Below are positions 1-12,008 of a stretch of 64,000 bases of DNA, piece by piece; positions within the stretch are counted from its first letter, which is position 1; the number at the start of each line of letters is the position of its first letter. The stretch covers positions 273,614-337,613 of the forward strand of contig MNCI01009276.1 in the NCBI GenBank assembly GCA_015680685.1, in the 5' to 3' direction. The notes under the pieces are model-generated. The model ran no database searches. It was not told where the DNA came from and saw only the letters and a program-made list of their open reading frames with translations. This DNA is from Gnetum montanum (taxonomy: Eukaryota > Streptophyta > Gnetopsida > Gnetales > Gnetaceae). Made by a program: the position numbers and the translations under genes.

Positions 1-520
1 CTGACACTCTTGCATAGGTTTGATATCTTTCGTTAAAGAGTTCTACCATTGTTGGCCAACGTTGTATTAAATTTGGTTTTAACGATCTATACCATACTTT
101 TGCTTGGCTAATGAGTGTCATAGGAAAGAGCTTAAGTTTTTGCCAACCATTATTAATGTTGTTCCATGTGTAGGCATCGTAGAAGGCTTGTAAATGTTGA
201 TGCGGATTTAAGTCATAGCCTCCTGAAAAATTGGGAAAGCTGTTTAAATCAAGCCTAGGTAGGCGGCTCTCTTTACGATGCCTACGTGAGATCCGAATAG
301 CCTTTTGTATTTGCGTTAAGCTTGTAGTGGCTAGTAGGGGTTCATCATCATTGGGTAAGTTATGCTTTCATGCGTTGGGATGACATTGCTTTCATTTATA
401 TTTATAAGAAACCTCCACCTCAGGTTGCGTACTCCAATCTTCATTGTCATATAGTTTGTTGGTTCTCCAATGAACTTCCTCACTAGCTGTGGCATTATTA
501 TAGTCTTGTAGGAGAGGCAT
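1..520 (-). pseudogene. gag: gag N-terminal part of element A (Athila-like Ty3/gypsy), partial
   Basis: Read from ATG at 520 toward the window edge, the sequence encodes the start of a retrotransposon Gag. It begins MPLLQDYNNATASEEVHW and continues with the capsid-like stretch containing AKVWYRSLKP and MVELFNERYQTYARV, which recurs in elements E, F and I. Stops interrupt it near residue 44, so it is decayed. Gag would build the virus-like particle in the cytoplasm. The 5' LTR and primer-binding site lie immediately upstream on the same strand at 645-1534. The rest of the element lies outside the window, so it cannot be told whether A carries pol. Confidence 0.8.
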
Positions 521-644
521 GGTTGTGAAATTGTGTGTGAATTTATATGTGAATTTTTATAATTATTTTTTTTCATAAAAGATATGTCGTTAAGTCCTGT
601 ACAGCGACCTTGTATGATATAACTAATCTAGATAACTAGCACTA

Positions 645-662
645 TTCCCGGCAACGGTGCCA
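645..662 (-). other. Primer-binding site of element A (tRNA-Asp type)
   Basis: The minus strand reads TGGCACCGTTGCCGGGAA, matching 16 of 18 bases of the complement of the plant tRNA-Asp 3' end as I know it (TGGCGCCGTTGCCGGGGA). It sits one base inside the LTR, where minus-strand DNA synthesis would be primed. The tRNA identity is from memory of Athila-type elements; the position next to the LTR end is seen directly. Confidence 0.85.
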
Positions 663-663
663 A

Positions 664-1534
664 TGATGAGTGACGAGGTACCCCTACACTCAACCATACG
701 AATATGAGCGTTTCATGCATGATCCGGTTGAACTTTGCAGATGGACTAGTTGTGGTATCTAGACAGTTATTTTGACGTCACAATTTGCTATCTTCCCACC
801 TGGACTAGTATTAGCTTTGTCATGTATGGTTTAGTCTAGACTGAGGTGTTTGATGTGTTCCTATGCTAACACTACTCTTGGGTATGATGGTAAATAATAT
901 TAACTAAACTAGGAAGGAAAGAGAGAGAGAGGGTAAGAGAGAATCTAACTAGCCTAAGCGCAATGAGAATCCATTCCTTAATCATCCGTACACATCTTGG
1001 ACCTCGTGCATGACTACCACTAGGATTACCAAGCGTAGATCCTAGGTATGCTACTAGGTTACCAAGTAGTTACACTTAAATGCTTGTGATCAAGTCGTAC
1101 TCATTCCACGTTTAAAAGGAGTCTAGGGTGAGAAGAGATTAACTAAGAAAGAAATAAATAANCATACACTGGGAAATAATTCTAACTCTAAGAAGGAAAA
1201 ACTACAAGATTTTGGGTAAGGAACTAATAACTAACTCCTAGAACAAGGAAAGCCACCTCTTATTTATAGAAATTGAGGCAGGCTGTGATATTGCATATGC
1301 GATATCGCGGGGCGGACGCGATATCGTGTATGCGATATTGCGATTGATGAAATATCATGGCTTCGATAACTGGGTTATGATAACTAGGCCTGATAGATCA
1401 TATCTTGTATTAGGGCTTTGATAATAGGGCTTTGATAACTAGGCCTAACAGACCATATCTTGTATTAGGGCTCTAATAATAGGGCTTCGATAACTTGGCT
1501 CTGATAACTGGGCCTGAAAGACCATGACTCATTA
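664..1534 (-). repeat. 5' LTR of element A
   Basis: This LTR ends CACTCATCA next to the PBS and starts at 1534 with TAATGAGTCATG, where the family norm is TGATGA. U3 holds palindromic GCGATATCGC-type cores at about 1290-1355, and a TATAAATA-like box lies on the minus strand near 1260-1270. The R/U5 half has the family's conserved blocks around CACTTGGTAACC and GGTAATCC. One ambiguous base is at 1162. The downstream gag supports its identity as the 5' LTR. Confidence 0.85.
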
Positions 1535-1546
1535 GGTGGCACTGTA

Positions 1547-1699
1547 GGGGGTGTTAGAACTCAAAATAATTGAAACATAGGTACACCCCAAGAATTATAG
1601 AAGTTTATAACATAATGCTATCAAGTAGAATTGAGCCTATGACTTAGGGTTACCAAGCTAAGACCTGTACCACTAGGCTAACACCTCATTGTTTAAAGA
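1547..1699 (-). mobile_element. tRNA-derived SINE with 10-bp target-site duplication
   Basis: TGGCACTGTA occurs on both sides, at 1537-1546 and 1700-1709. Read on the minus strand, the insert has an A-box-like TAGCCTAGTGG followed about 40 bp later by a B-box-like GGCTCAATTCT, the internal RNA polymerase III promoter of tRNA-derived SINEs. It ends in TCTAACACCCC. A 5'-truncated relative with its own duplication is at 58092-58210. SINEs are moved in trans by LINE proteins. It lies between the U3 ends of two inverted LTRs. Confidence 0.8.
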
Positions 1700-1850
1700 T
1701 GGCACTGTAACATCAGTGATGATCATTTTATAAGGCATTATTTTTTAAAAAATGCATTTTTTATATAAAAAAGAATCATTTATGTATTCTTTATCTATTA
1801 AAATCAGAAAGAATCATTTATGTATTCTTATGTATTAACGTCATATTTAT

Positions 1851-2661
1851 TAATGAGTCATGAATTTGTTGGCTGCGATATCACACCCATGATATCGCGT
1901 ACGCGATATCACAGCTTGCCTCCTCATCTATAAATAAGAGGTAGGTAGATTTAGTAGAGAGTTTTTTTGAAGTTTAAGTTTTCAATAGTTTTTAGTATGT
2001 CAGCTTTTCCTCTCAACCCCTTTTCTCCTAGTGCATGCCCATAATGTGATGATTGTAATTATATGGCATCCTTATTCGAGTGTGATGTGCTTGGACATGC
2101 ACATGACCGGCAATAAAGATCAAGATTACTTCATCATTGCAGCATCCACTTAGCTTAATTATTTAATTGTTATTGTTATTTATTGCTTTCTTAGTTAATA
2201 TATCTCTACCCTTATCTCCTAGTAACGCGAATGAGTACGACTTGTCACGAGCATTTAAGTGTGACTACTTGGTAACCTAGTAAGGTACCTAGGCCATGCA
2301 TTTGGTAATCCCAGTGGTAGTCGTGCACAAGGTCCAAGATGTATACAAATGATTAAGGAACGGATGCTCATCGCATTTAGGCTAGTATAGATTCTCTCTC
2401 ACCCTCTCTCTCCTAACTTAGTTAATATTATTTCCCATTATACCCAGGAGTAGCATTAGTGTAGGAACACATCATACACCTCACTCTGGACTAAACCATA
2501 TGTGACAAAGCTAATACTAGTCTAGGTGGGAAGACAACGAACAACGATCTATGAGTAATTGTCTAGATACCACAACTAGCTTGTCTACGGAGTTCGACCG
2601 GATTGTGCGTGAAACACTCATATTCATATGGTTGAGTGTAGGGTTACCTTGCCACTCATTT
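1851..2661 (+). repeat. Degenerate solo LTR, inverted relative to element A
   Basis: This is a complete but decayed LTR: start TAATGAGTCATG, GATATCGC palindromes at about 1878-1912, a CTATAAATAAGAGG TATA region near 1929, and the conserved R/U5 half ending GCCACTCATT at about 2660. No PBS or gag follows, so it is a solo or truncated LTR. It shares the altered TAATGA start with the LTR at 664-1534. I see no certain target duplication. Bases 1700-1850 and 2662-2905 on either side are AT-rich with nothing recognisable apart from the SINE duplication. Confidence 0.75.
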
Positions 2662-2905
2662 ATATTATGGGTTGGTTAGAAAAATAAGTGATGGGTTTAA
2701 TTACAATGGGCTATGCTGAGTTATCTAAAAAAAAAGCATAAAAGAAATTATAAAACATGTATGATAAATCCAATTTCTATTTCATATTGTCAATTATGCC
2801 ATTGAGTTTATAACCTTTCACACATTATTTGAAAGTAAGAACCATCATTGTAGGCATATTATACCAAGTGTGTGAATTTTTCATTGATTTAATTTGATAG
2901 TCTAT

Positions 2906-3875
2906 TGATGAGTGGCAAGGTACCCCTATGCTCAACCATATGAATATGAGCATTTCACACACAATCCGGTCGAATTCTAACGACTAAGTGCTTATGCACC
3001 CTTGTGGAACAAGGACTGGTTGGTTGATCGTTGTCTTCCCAAGCTTACCTATATGTCACGATTGTATGGTATGTCACGATTGTATGGTTAAGTAAGATTG
3101 AGGCATATGATTTTTATAGCTTTTATGTTTTTATGTCTTGTGCTAGTAGGGAAGAAGAGAGGTAACTAAGTGACTAATTTAACTTAACTACTCATTAACT
3201 AAGTTCTAACTAATCCTAACACCAGCATCCGTTCCTACTTACCATACACATCTTGAACTAGTGCAACACTGCTGTGATTACCAAATGCTAATTGTTACTA
3301 GGTTACCGAGCATTACACGCATGCTCGAAGTGGTCATGCTTGTGTAATTTAACGATTTGCTTAATTGATCAAAATGAATTGCTATGCTAATAATAGAAAT
3401 GTAAAGTGCATAAAATAAAATAAATGCATAAGAAAATAAAATAAAAGAAATGCATAAGAAAACAAATCTCAAGTGCTGCAAGGATGAATTGAAGAGCTCG
3501 TCTTTATTGGCATACACAAGGTGTGCTCAGGTACATAATGCTTGAATAAAGATCCATCCACACTTAGACCTCCTACTGTGGGCACTTGAAAAATACTGTA
3601 ACTTTCAAACAGACTAGAAGAGTTTCGCTACTTGACTACTAAAAGACTTCTTTCTAATTGTGCACCTTGGCACTGTATTTATAGGCTTAGGAGCAACTAC
3701 TCTAATAATTAAAGTAACCGCTCTAATAATTAGAATAATTGATAAAATAACCACTAGAGTAACCTCTTTAATAATTAGAATAAACTGCTAGAATAATTTC
3801 TCTAATAATTAGAATAAACTACTAGAGTAACTACTTTAATAATTAGAATAACTACTAGAGTAACCGCTCTCATCA
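2906..3875 (-). repeat. 3' LTR of element D
   Basis: The LTR runs from TGATGA on the minus strand at 3875 to CATCA at 2906. It matches the 5' copy at 12009-12960 along its length. U3 (about 3700-3870) is a tandem array with units like CTAATAATTAGAATAA joined to CTAGAGTAACC. The TATA region, TATTTATAGGC as read on the plus strand, is near 3674-3684. It is preceded on the element strand by the PPT block at 3876-3912. Confidence 0.9.
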
Positions 3876-5690
3876 TACCCCCATGATTGAATGAAAACTC
3901 ATCCTCAAGCATAGAAGAAGAGAAACAAGTTCTTTACAAAATATTGGGAAGATATGGGATTATTGACTAACAGACAATTGACAGTGGAATGGGATGATAG
4001 ACTCAATGTGCCCAATGAACAGATCAATAAGCATATTACAACATTAGTGTTCATGACCATTGTGGTGAACACGTACATAAATGACATCCAAGCCTTTATT
4101 TGGTAGCTTGTAGAGAAAGAGAGAGAAAGAAAATGAAGTGTGTTGTCACCAATGCTAAGATTGTGCCTTCTGTTGTTTATCCATAGCCAAACCACCAAAC
4201 TTGCTCCTTTCGTAAATGCTCCAGTTCCGATCCATCTTGAGTGCTTCCTCCAAGCCCAATCCATCATTTGTATGATCACCATTTGCACACACAACACAGT
4301 TACAAATGATTAAGGATAGATAAACCATAATGTAGTTGATACCTTGCCTCAATATGAAGCACAGTGGCTGAGTTGTGGTTATGGCAGAAATTGGTTCGGA
4401 GATTTATCATAGGTGACTACCCAAGGTGTAGGGGTTACGTGAATAGTAAAATGGAGAAAATTGAAAAATTTGTGCTAGGGCCCCCACAATTAAGAGCAAA
4501 GCTCTAGTAGCTATAATATGGCAAAATATGAGGAACAAGAAAGATGGGAAAAAATAACAATGGCAACACCAATAAAATGGATGTCACGGATGCAGATGAA
4601 ACTAGAGATGATTGATTGTAGGAAATTTTTAAGGAAAAGAACTTAACAATTGCACCAAAAAGGAATGCCAGTGGATCCTCCCAAAAGTAGGCTCATGCCT
4701 TTTACGCCCTAATAAACCCATAAATCAAAGAGTCCGTAGGCTCTAGAAATGTCATTTGGAAGCAAGAGTTAAAAATTTACCCACAAGAATTCACCAAAGA
4801 AAAATAATGAATCAACCCAGAACAGACTAATGATAAAATCGACAATGAGGTGGAAAATGGGAAGAAAGATGGAGAGGAGGGAATGGAATGGAATCCCAAG
4901 AAGAAGGTTATGCAAAGCACCTTGTGTATTTCATGGTTAAGACAACTGAGTAGAACTTTATCCCAAATCTAGACTCAAACCAACCACATTTAGTGACCTC
5001 GCATCAATACACCTAGCCAATCCATCCTCTTGAACAAAAATAATGCCTTCACAAAGAGTGACCACCATCCCGAGGAGAGCGAGATAGAGAAGCAGGAAGT
5101 GAGAAAGGGCCTTAGTTAGAAGGAACCTTTAGGCATGGGTAACATGTCTTTCCAGTTTCATAACCAGTTCTTGTAACCCATATCGCTTTATTATGTCTAA
5201 GGGGTGTGCTTTGAATTCTTACTTTTCTCCTTTCTTCTCTCTCTCTCTCTCTCTCTTTTGCATGAGAACCACACCATGCAAAGACTTATTTTTATTCACT
5301 TGGCTTCTTGATTTTTGAATAATATCAAAATGGTGGAAAACCCAAGAAACAAGCATCCATGCACCCAAGAGAATGGACAGCACAAATGCATCAAATCCAC
5401 TTGAAGTCACACCCTTTTCATCCTTTAAGTCTTTCCTTAGTTTGAAAAGTACTCAGCCACCAATTCATTAATAAATTTATTTATAAAAAGGGGACTGTAC
5501 AATTCCAAGCCAAAGGAGACCATAGAGTTGTATGGATGAGTGGACGGTGTGGACTCATTGCCTATTTTACCAAAAGAACCATACCTTTATATCAGCATCA
5601 TAATTTAAAGGTAAAAATCAAAAATTAGCAATCAATATGATATAATGCAATCCACCATCATGAGCACTTATTGGATGACGAATAAAAGAA
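3876..5690 (-). other. Element D 3' noncoding region with PPT and conserved purine block
   Basis: This stretch between integrase and the 3' LTR has no convincing gene. Seen on the minus strand: a pre-LTR block with AATAATCCCATA, GAGGATGAGTTTTCATTC and ATGGGGGTA (the PPT, abutting the LTR at 3875); a conserved block TTTGGGAGGATCCACT inside 4667-4692 that recurs in five other elements; and a conserved GAACCACACCATGCAAAG beside a (CT)10 run at 5237-5256. Short ORFs here are probably remnants or chance. Confidence 0.65.
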
Positions 5691-8600
5691 AATCAAGCAA
5701 ATAAAGAAATAGTAAAAACATGATGATGGTGTAAAACAAAAATAAGAAAATTTGGAAAAATGTGTAAAACAAAAATATGTAAACAAAAATTCAAAAAGAA
5801 CTAAGGGCCTAAAATAGTTAGCATAGGTGGCCATCTCCCCCACGACTGAGTTGGAAGGAGGAGATCCAGAATAGTGAGCAAGGTTGTCCATCAACAGAGG
5901 TAGCATGTGTACTGGCTATCCTAAGCTCATGGAAAGGTTTGGTTTGTTGTACGTTGACCAACAGTTTCTTGTCTAGGCTCTCAATTTTGTATATTGTCAT
6001 GGCCCTTGAAGGAAAAGTTGCATAAATAATATAAGGTCCTTCCCACAATATTTGAAATTTAGTACATTGTGGCACATGTGTGGGATTCCAGTAGAGAACC
6101 TCATCTCCTGGTTGATATTTAACTTTCCTAATTGTTAGGTCATGACATTGTTTATTGAAGGCCTTGTGCAATTTGTTAGATGACAAGGTAGCTAATCGGT
6201 TTTCATCTAGCAAGTTAAGGGTTACTAACCATTGTTTCTATGATAGATCAAGGTCAAGGTTGAGGTCACATGTTATGGATAGTATACGGAGCTCAGTTTG
6301 AATGGGAAGCATTGGTAATTTACCATACACTAACTCATAGGGAGAGTAGCCTATAGGGAGTTTCCATGTGGAGTGGTATGCCCAAAGAGCATCATTCAGT
6401 TTAATGCTCTAGTCTCGCCTAAACTTGCTAATGGTTCTTGTCAATATTTTTGTAATCTCCCTATTGGTGACTTTTACTTGATCGTTCACTTAAGGGTGGT
6501 ATGGTGTAGTCAATTTATGCTCAACCCCTAAGCATTGCATTAATTTCCAAAAAGTTGCACCTATGAAGTGTGTATCATTGTCTGAAATAAGTGCACATGG
6601 CACACCAAACCTGTTTATGATTTTTTGTTGAACAAATTGTGCAGTTGTAGATGCTGTACAATTCTTAATAGTAGCTACTTCTACCCATTTAGTTAGGTAA
6701 TTAACAACAACAATGATATAGGCTTTTCCATTGGACATTGGTGTAATTGACCCCATAAAATCAATTCCCCAAATGTCGAAGGCTTCTAACAGTTGAATCC
6801 ATTATTGCGGACCCTTCATTATAGCAGTCATTCCCCCATCATGTTGACAATGCTCACAAGATTGGATGAAATGATGGACATCCTAAAATAATGTAGGCCA
6901 ATAATTTCCTGCAAATAGGATCTTGATGGCCTTCGTCTCCTAGCGTAATGACCTCCACAAGGACCCTCATGAGCATCTTAGAGAACTCACAGTTGATCTA
7001 TATTGGGAACACATGATTGAACCAAGCCATTGGAACACACTTTGTATAGTTGCTCATTGATCTCCATAAAGTACTTGGCTCAGTGAAAAAACTATTGTTT
7101 CTTCTTAAGGTTTAACTCTTGTGGTGTTTGTTGGGTGAGGAGATAGGTAAGAATGCTACTGTACCAGTTTGTATCCATGGGTGATTGATTATTCACTACA
7201 CCAGCAAAGAGGAATTCATTAGGGAAATGATCAAAAATTGGATACTCATCCTCTTTGTTGTTCCATCACAATCGAGATAAATGATCAGCAACTACATTCT
7301 TGGTGTCTTTACAATCAATCATCGTTAAATTGATCTCTTGTAAGATTACAAGCCATCGTATGATACGAGGGCTTACCATTGGCTTATTCATGAGGAATCG
7401 GATTGCACTATGATCTGTATGTATATATACTTTATATCCCAATACATAGTGTCTAAATGTTTCTAGTGCAAACACTACAGGCATTAATTCTTTCTCTATG
7501 GTAGTGTAGTTAAGCTGTGCACCAACAATACTTCTACTTGCATAGTGGAGAAAATAAGGATTCTTCTGGTCATCTAACTATGTAAGTATGGCTCCTAAAG
7601 CATAGTTAGACACATCAGTCATGATATGGAATGGTTTGGACCAATTAGGAGCTTGTAGAATGGGTGTTTCTACTAGCTTCTGTTTTAGAGTTTGGAAAGC
7701 TAATTCACATTCCCTAGTCCACTCGAAAGGTATGTCCTTTTTTGTTAATTCTAATAATGATTTGGAAACCTTTGAAAAGTTCTCAATAAATCTCCTATAG
7801 TAGCCAGTATGTTCAAGGAATGATCAAATATCTTTAACAGTTTCCAGTTGATGGCTAATTCCTTGGATAATTTTGATTTTCTCTAGGTCTACCTTTATCC
7901 CTATGTGTGAGATTTTGTGCCCTAGTACTACACCCTCTTGGACCATCAAATGGATTTTCTACTAGTTGAGCCTCAAATTGATTTCTACACATCTTTTTAA
8001 CACTTACTCTAACCGGTCCAAGGCTTAATCAAAGTTTTCTCCATAGGTGGAGAAATCGTTCATAAAGACTTCTACACCATTTCCTATCTATTGTTGGAAG
8101 ATGCTTAGAATTAGTCATTGAAATGTTGTAGGGGAATTGCATAAGCCAAAAGACATCTATTTGTATGCAAACATTCCCCAAGGATTGGTGAATGTAATCT
8201 TGGCTTAGCCTTCTGGGGCTATTTTTATTTGATTATATCTGCTGTATCCATCTAGAAAACTATAGCAACGATGCCCTGTAATGGTGTTTAAGAATTGGTC
8301 AACAAATGGCAATGGAAAGTGATTTTTGAATGTTGCCATATTCAGTAGCCTAAAATTTATGCACATTCTCCATTTTCCTCCCTTTTTAGGCACAATAACT
8401 AAGGGGCTAACTCATTCACTATCAACAATGGAGTATATGAACCCAACCTTGAGAAGTTGTTCAATTTCTTCCTTAACTACTTGCTTTAATTTAGGGTTCA
8501 ATCACCTCTATGGTTGTCTTCAAGGCTTCATGGAGGGGTCAGTGTAAATTCTATGTTGGCATATGCTAGGATCTATTCTAGTTAATTCGGGATATGACCA

Positions 8601-9440
8601 AGCGAAGGCTTCTGACCATTTATTTATTACCTTCAACAATTCTTCTTTCTATTGAGGAGCAAGCTTAGCATTGATAATTACTGATTTTCCATTTTTAAGG
8701 AACATGTATTCCATACTAGTGGGCAATGGTTTCAGCTTGAGGGTCTCCTGCTTAAATTTCTTAGCAATTTCCAACTTCCCCTAGTTGATATTTTCAAGGT
8801 TAAGACTTGGAAGTTGATGGTGGACTTGGTCTAATGTGTCTATGCTATCGATGTAAGCACAAGTCAAACCCTTAGTTGGTTCCATGCATATGAGTGAACT
8901 ACTTTCTTGATCAGCTGTCAGCCACTGGGTGTCTTCCTATTGTGTGGCTACTTCATATAGGCATCTTTGTATGTTAATCATTTGTGTACACTGATTGCAT
9001 GTAAGCAATGCTAATCTTTGCACAAACCATGACCTCTGCACGCAATTACACCCTATGTCACTATATGCAATGCATGGAACTTTCCTTTTCTTGATCTTTT
9101 AAATGTATTTTCTTTTAATATTTCTAGGGAAAGATTGCAGATTCCTAGGCATGCGTCGATGGTGCTTAGCCATGCTCTTCCCATTATGGTTGGGAAGTCC
9201 CCCTTACCATTGTTTACCTGAATCACTAGAAAGTTAGCTAGGTACGACCACCCACAAATAGTGGTAACAATGTCTTCCACTAGTCCCAATGGGACAATGA
9301 TGGACTGGTCGGCCAACTCTAGATGGATGTTGCTCTTTTTCAATGGAGGCAGGTCCTAGGCCTTGTACATTTCTAGAGAAATCAAGTTGACACCAGAACC
9401 TGAATTCAAAAGAGCCTTGCACGGTGCATTTCCAGTGATT
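5691..9440 (-). pseudogene. pol: pol of element D: protease, RT, RNase H and integrase
   Basis: In minus-strand order: protease with LLNSGSGVNLIS (Asn codon at 9404-9406 where the catalytic Asp is expected) followed by LGLVEDIVTTICGWSY and AWLSTID; RT with PKKGGKWRMCINFRLLN and FLDGYSRYNQIKI, then FMND at about 8054-8065 where the active site should be F/YxDD; RNase H with HTDHSAIRFLMNK and NVVADHLSRL ending near 7266; integrase core with [10 protein letters not shown] (Asp to Asn), ISDNDTHF and NDQVKVTN (Glu to Lys); and a C-terminal domain with the LWEGPYII (GPY-type) motif, ending about 5818. Several in-frame stops are present. Pol would copy the RNA and integrate the cDNA. The catalytic changes and stops make this copy inactive. 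Confidence 0.9.
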
Positions 9441-11872
9441 TGTAAGTATATCAGAGGACTCCCAAGCTTAGAGAATTTCCTAGAAAGGTGGCCAGCTTTG
9501 ATCTAATCAATGACACCATGTGTTAGCATGACCGTATGCATTGAGTGTGGTGATTGGGTTGAAGGGGGCTCCGATGTTTTGATTCATACTAAGGCATCTA
9601 AGGAATTAGTGACTTGTGATTGCAAGTGCTTGGTTGGACTATTGGTTCTAAGGAAAGGTCTTTTCTTCATGTGGTTGTTGGAACTAATAGTAGGATGAGA
9701 GTTAACAACCCTTGTGGCATTACGTTGCTGCGACTGGGTAGGGATTTCACCTTGCATAGCTGGAGCAGGTGGTAGTGGAGCTATTGGTGAAAGAGATGTA
9801 GTTAGATGAGAAGGATGATATTCTTGTAGAATATTGTCCCTAGAAGAGGGAGTCCCATAATACTTGCGGGCTTGGTAATGAGGTTGAAGAGTGATGTGAC
9901 TAGTAGAGTCATGTGGAGAGATTGGCTATTGCACGTAATATCCATACAGGTCAGGTTGTTGGTAAGGATACTGTTGCCTTGGTGGTGACATTCCCCATAA
10001 TTGTGGATGCTACCACTATTGATATTGCTTAATCGGTTGTGGTGGAGTTCCAGTTGGATAATATGTTAAGGGTTGGTGGAACTGTCTTGGGTTACCTTGG
10101 GGGTAAGGTAACCTTCAAGGTGCTTGCTATTTGTTCAATCGTGGGTTGAGTGCATACATCCTAGACTCTTGCAGATGTGATATTATAGGGAAACATCCCT
10201 TAGGATGGTCATATTGACATATTTCACATCCACTATCATTGTCTGCTTCTAACTCCACAACCTCTTCAATGATGGCAACGTTTCCCTTACCCTTGCTACA
10301 TGCATATTTAGCTTCTCTCTTTTTTCTTTTTTTTGCGATCACTACCTTACTCTCTAGACTCCTCTACTATTTTAAGAATAGATTGAAATCTATTATCTAT
10401 GGAATTCCACATTTTGTCTACCTTTGCCGATACTTCTGATATCAAATTTTGGATAGGCAAAGTTTTCCTATTAATGATCTCTTCGAGTGGTGACTCTTCT
10501 TCATCCTCACAAAATCTTACTCCCCTTTTCTGAAGGGAAGGATCTCTATTATATTTTTCTACACTTTCTCTCTTCCGTAGCTCATCTTCTTCCTTAGTAA
10601 CTTACTCCAATATTCTTTGAATTTTATGGAACCTAAGCTCAGATAGTCTTCCTTAGGGANNNNNNNNNNNNNNNNNNNNNNNNNNAATTGATCCCTTTGT
10701 GAATAACCATGGCCAGGACCATGGTGTAACAATGCATAATATCATCCCATGATAGCATCTAAGGGTTCATGTCCTCTTTGTTTCCAGCCTTGGATTTGCT
10801 TTCGCAATTTAGATACTCAAGAGTACATTTTGTACTTGTCATTAAATAGTTCTGACATAGTACTCTACCTACTAGTGGATTTCAGTTCTAAGGATTGGTA
10901 CCAGCTTTCTGCTTCTTTAAGTAATGTCCACGGGAACAACTTAAGTTTTTGCCATTCATTCTCTATGTTTTGTAAGGCACATGCATCATGGAATGCTTGT
11001 AAGTGATTCTAAGGATCAACGTCGTATCCCCCTTCAAATCGTGGGATATTATTCATATCTAATCTTTTGATCCTACTATCTTTCTAGTGCCTTTTTGGAA
11101 TTTTAACAACCNGTCTTTTTCTTTATGACCACATTCAAATATTGAAGGAGAGGGTGAAGGAGATGATGAAGGTGAAGAAGAAGGAGAACCATCACCATGA
11201 CGATGTCTACTACCTTCTCTTTGGTATTCTCAGCCTCAATTGCGATTACGATAAGAATGTCTACCTTTATCATGAGTCCGTGTTCCTTTTTCAGATCCTT
11301 TGTGCCCATGGGTATCAAAACTTGGGTTATGAATAGTGGAATGAAGGTTCTAATACACAACCCCTTGGCCAAAGTCAGGGTGGGGGGGGGGGGGGGGGGG
11401 GAGAGTCATCTTTGTGTGGGTGATTGCCTGAGGTAGGTTCACCACCCTCATTTTCGCTTAAAACATGTGGGACATCCTAAGACCACTTACCCTTCAAAGA
11501 CTTATGATGTCTCTTCTGTTGCAAGTCCCTTTGACATTTTGCCTTTGTAGGACAGTATTCTCTCAAGTTATGGTCTTGCACAACGTATTCTACTTGTAAG
11601 TGCAGCATGCCAATTCATGTGAGAGCATGAAGAAGCATACTTGGGACTGAATGATCAGGAGGTGACACTATGTTACCTTCTAAGTCTAGGTAACGTAGTT
11701 GTTCATCTTGATGGAGGATAAAGGTAAAGTTTGGTATATGCTCATCGGGATGAATATATACCACTCAAATTTGTTGAGGGACTGGTAGATCAATGTCATG
11801 TGTATTATGCAATCGACTGTTTCCTATTTTAGACCTAGGTAGTGAGGCACTTTCATATGAAGAAGGAGACAT
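9441..11872 (-). pseudogene. gag: gag of element D
   Basis: It begins MSPSSYESASLPRSK at 11872, about 120 bp inside the PBS. An N-terminal block with HPDEHIPNFTFILHQDEQLRYLDLEG matches element G. A Ser/Arg/His-rich segment (SRHRHGDGSPSSSPSSS) follows, then a capsid region matching other gags near 10740-11060. The zinc knuckle is CEICQYDHPKGCFP at about 10190-10230, followed by ALNPRLNK. A Pro/Gln/Tyr-rich linker leads to protease. Stops, a 26-base gap at 10660-10685, an ambiguous base at 11112 and a G20 run at 11382-11401 break the frame. Confidence 0.8.
10660..10685. other. Assembly gap (26 N) in element D gag
   Basis: The sequence is a run of N here. It falls within the gag region. Nothing can be said about the missing bases, and the gap length may be arbitrary. 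Confidence 0.95.
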
Positions 11873-11989
11873 ACTTGTTTGTTTAGTGTGCAATGTATTC
11901 TTGTTTATTATTTTCTCAACCAAACCTAAGGGTTTGTTCCAATGATGTGAATGATTTCCTATGTTCTATTTAGCGCATAAACAACTAAG

Positions 11990-12007
11990 TCCCTAGCAAC
12001 GACGCCA
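11990..12007 (-). other. Primer-binding site of element D (tRNA-Asp type)
   Basis: The minus strand reads TGGCGTCGTTGCTAGGGA, 15 of 18 matches to the tRNA-Asp complement, one base from the LTR end at 12009. Confidence 0.8.
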
Positions 12008-12008
12008 A

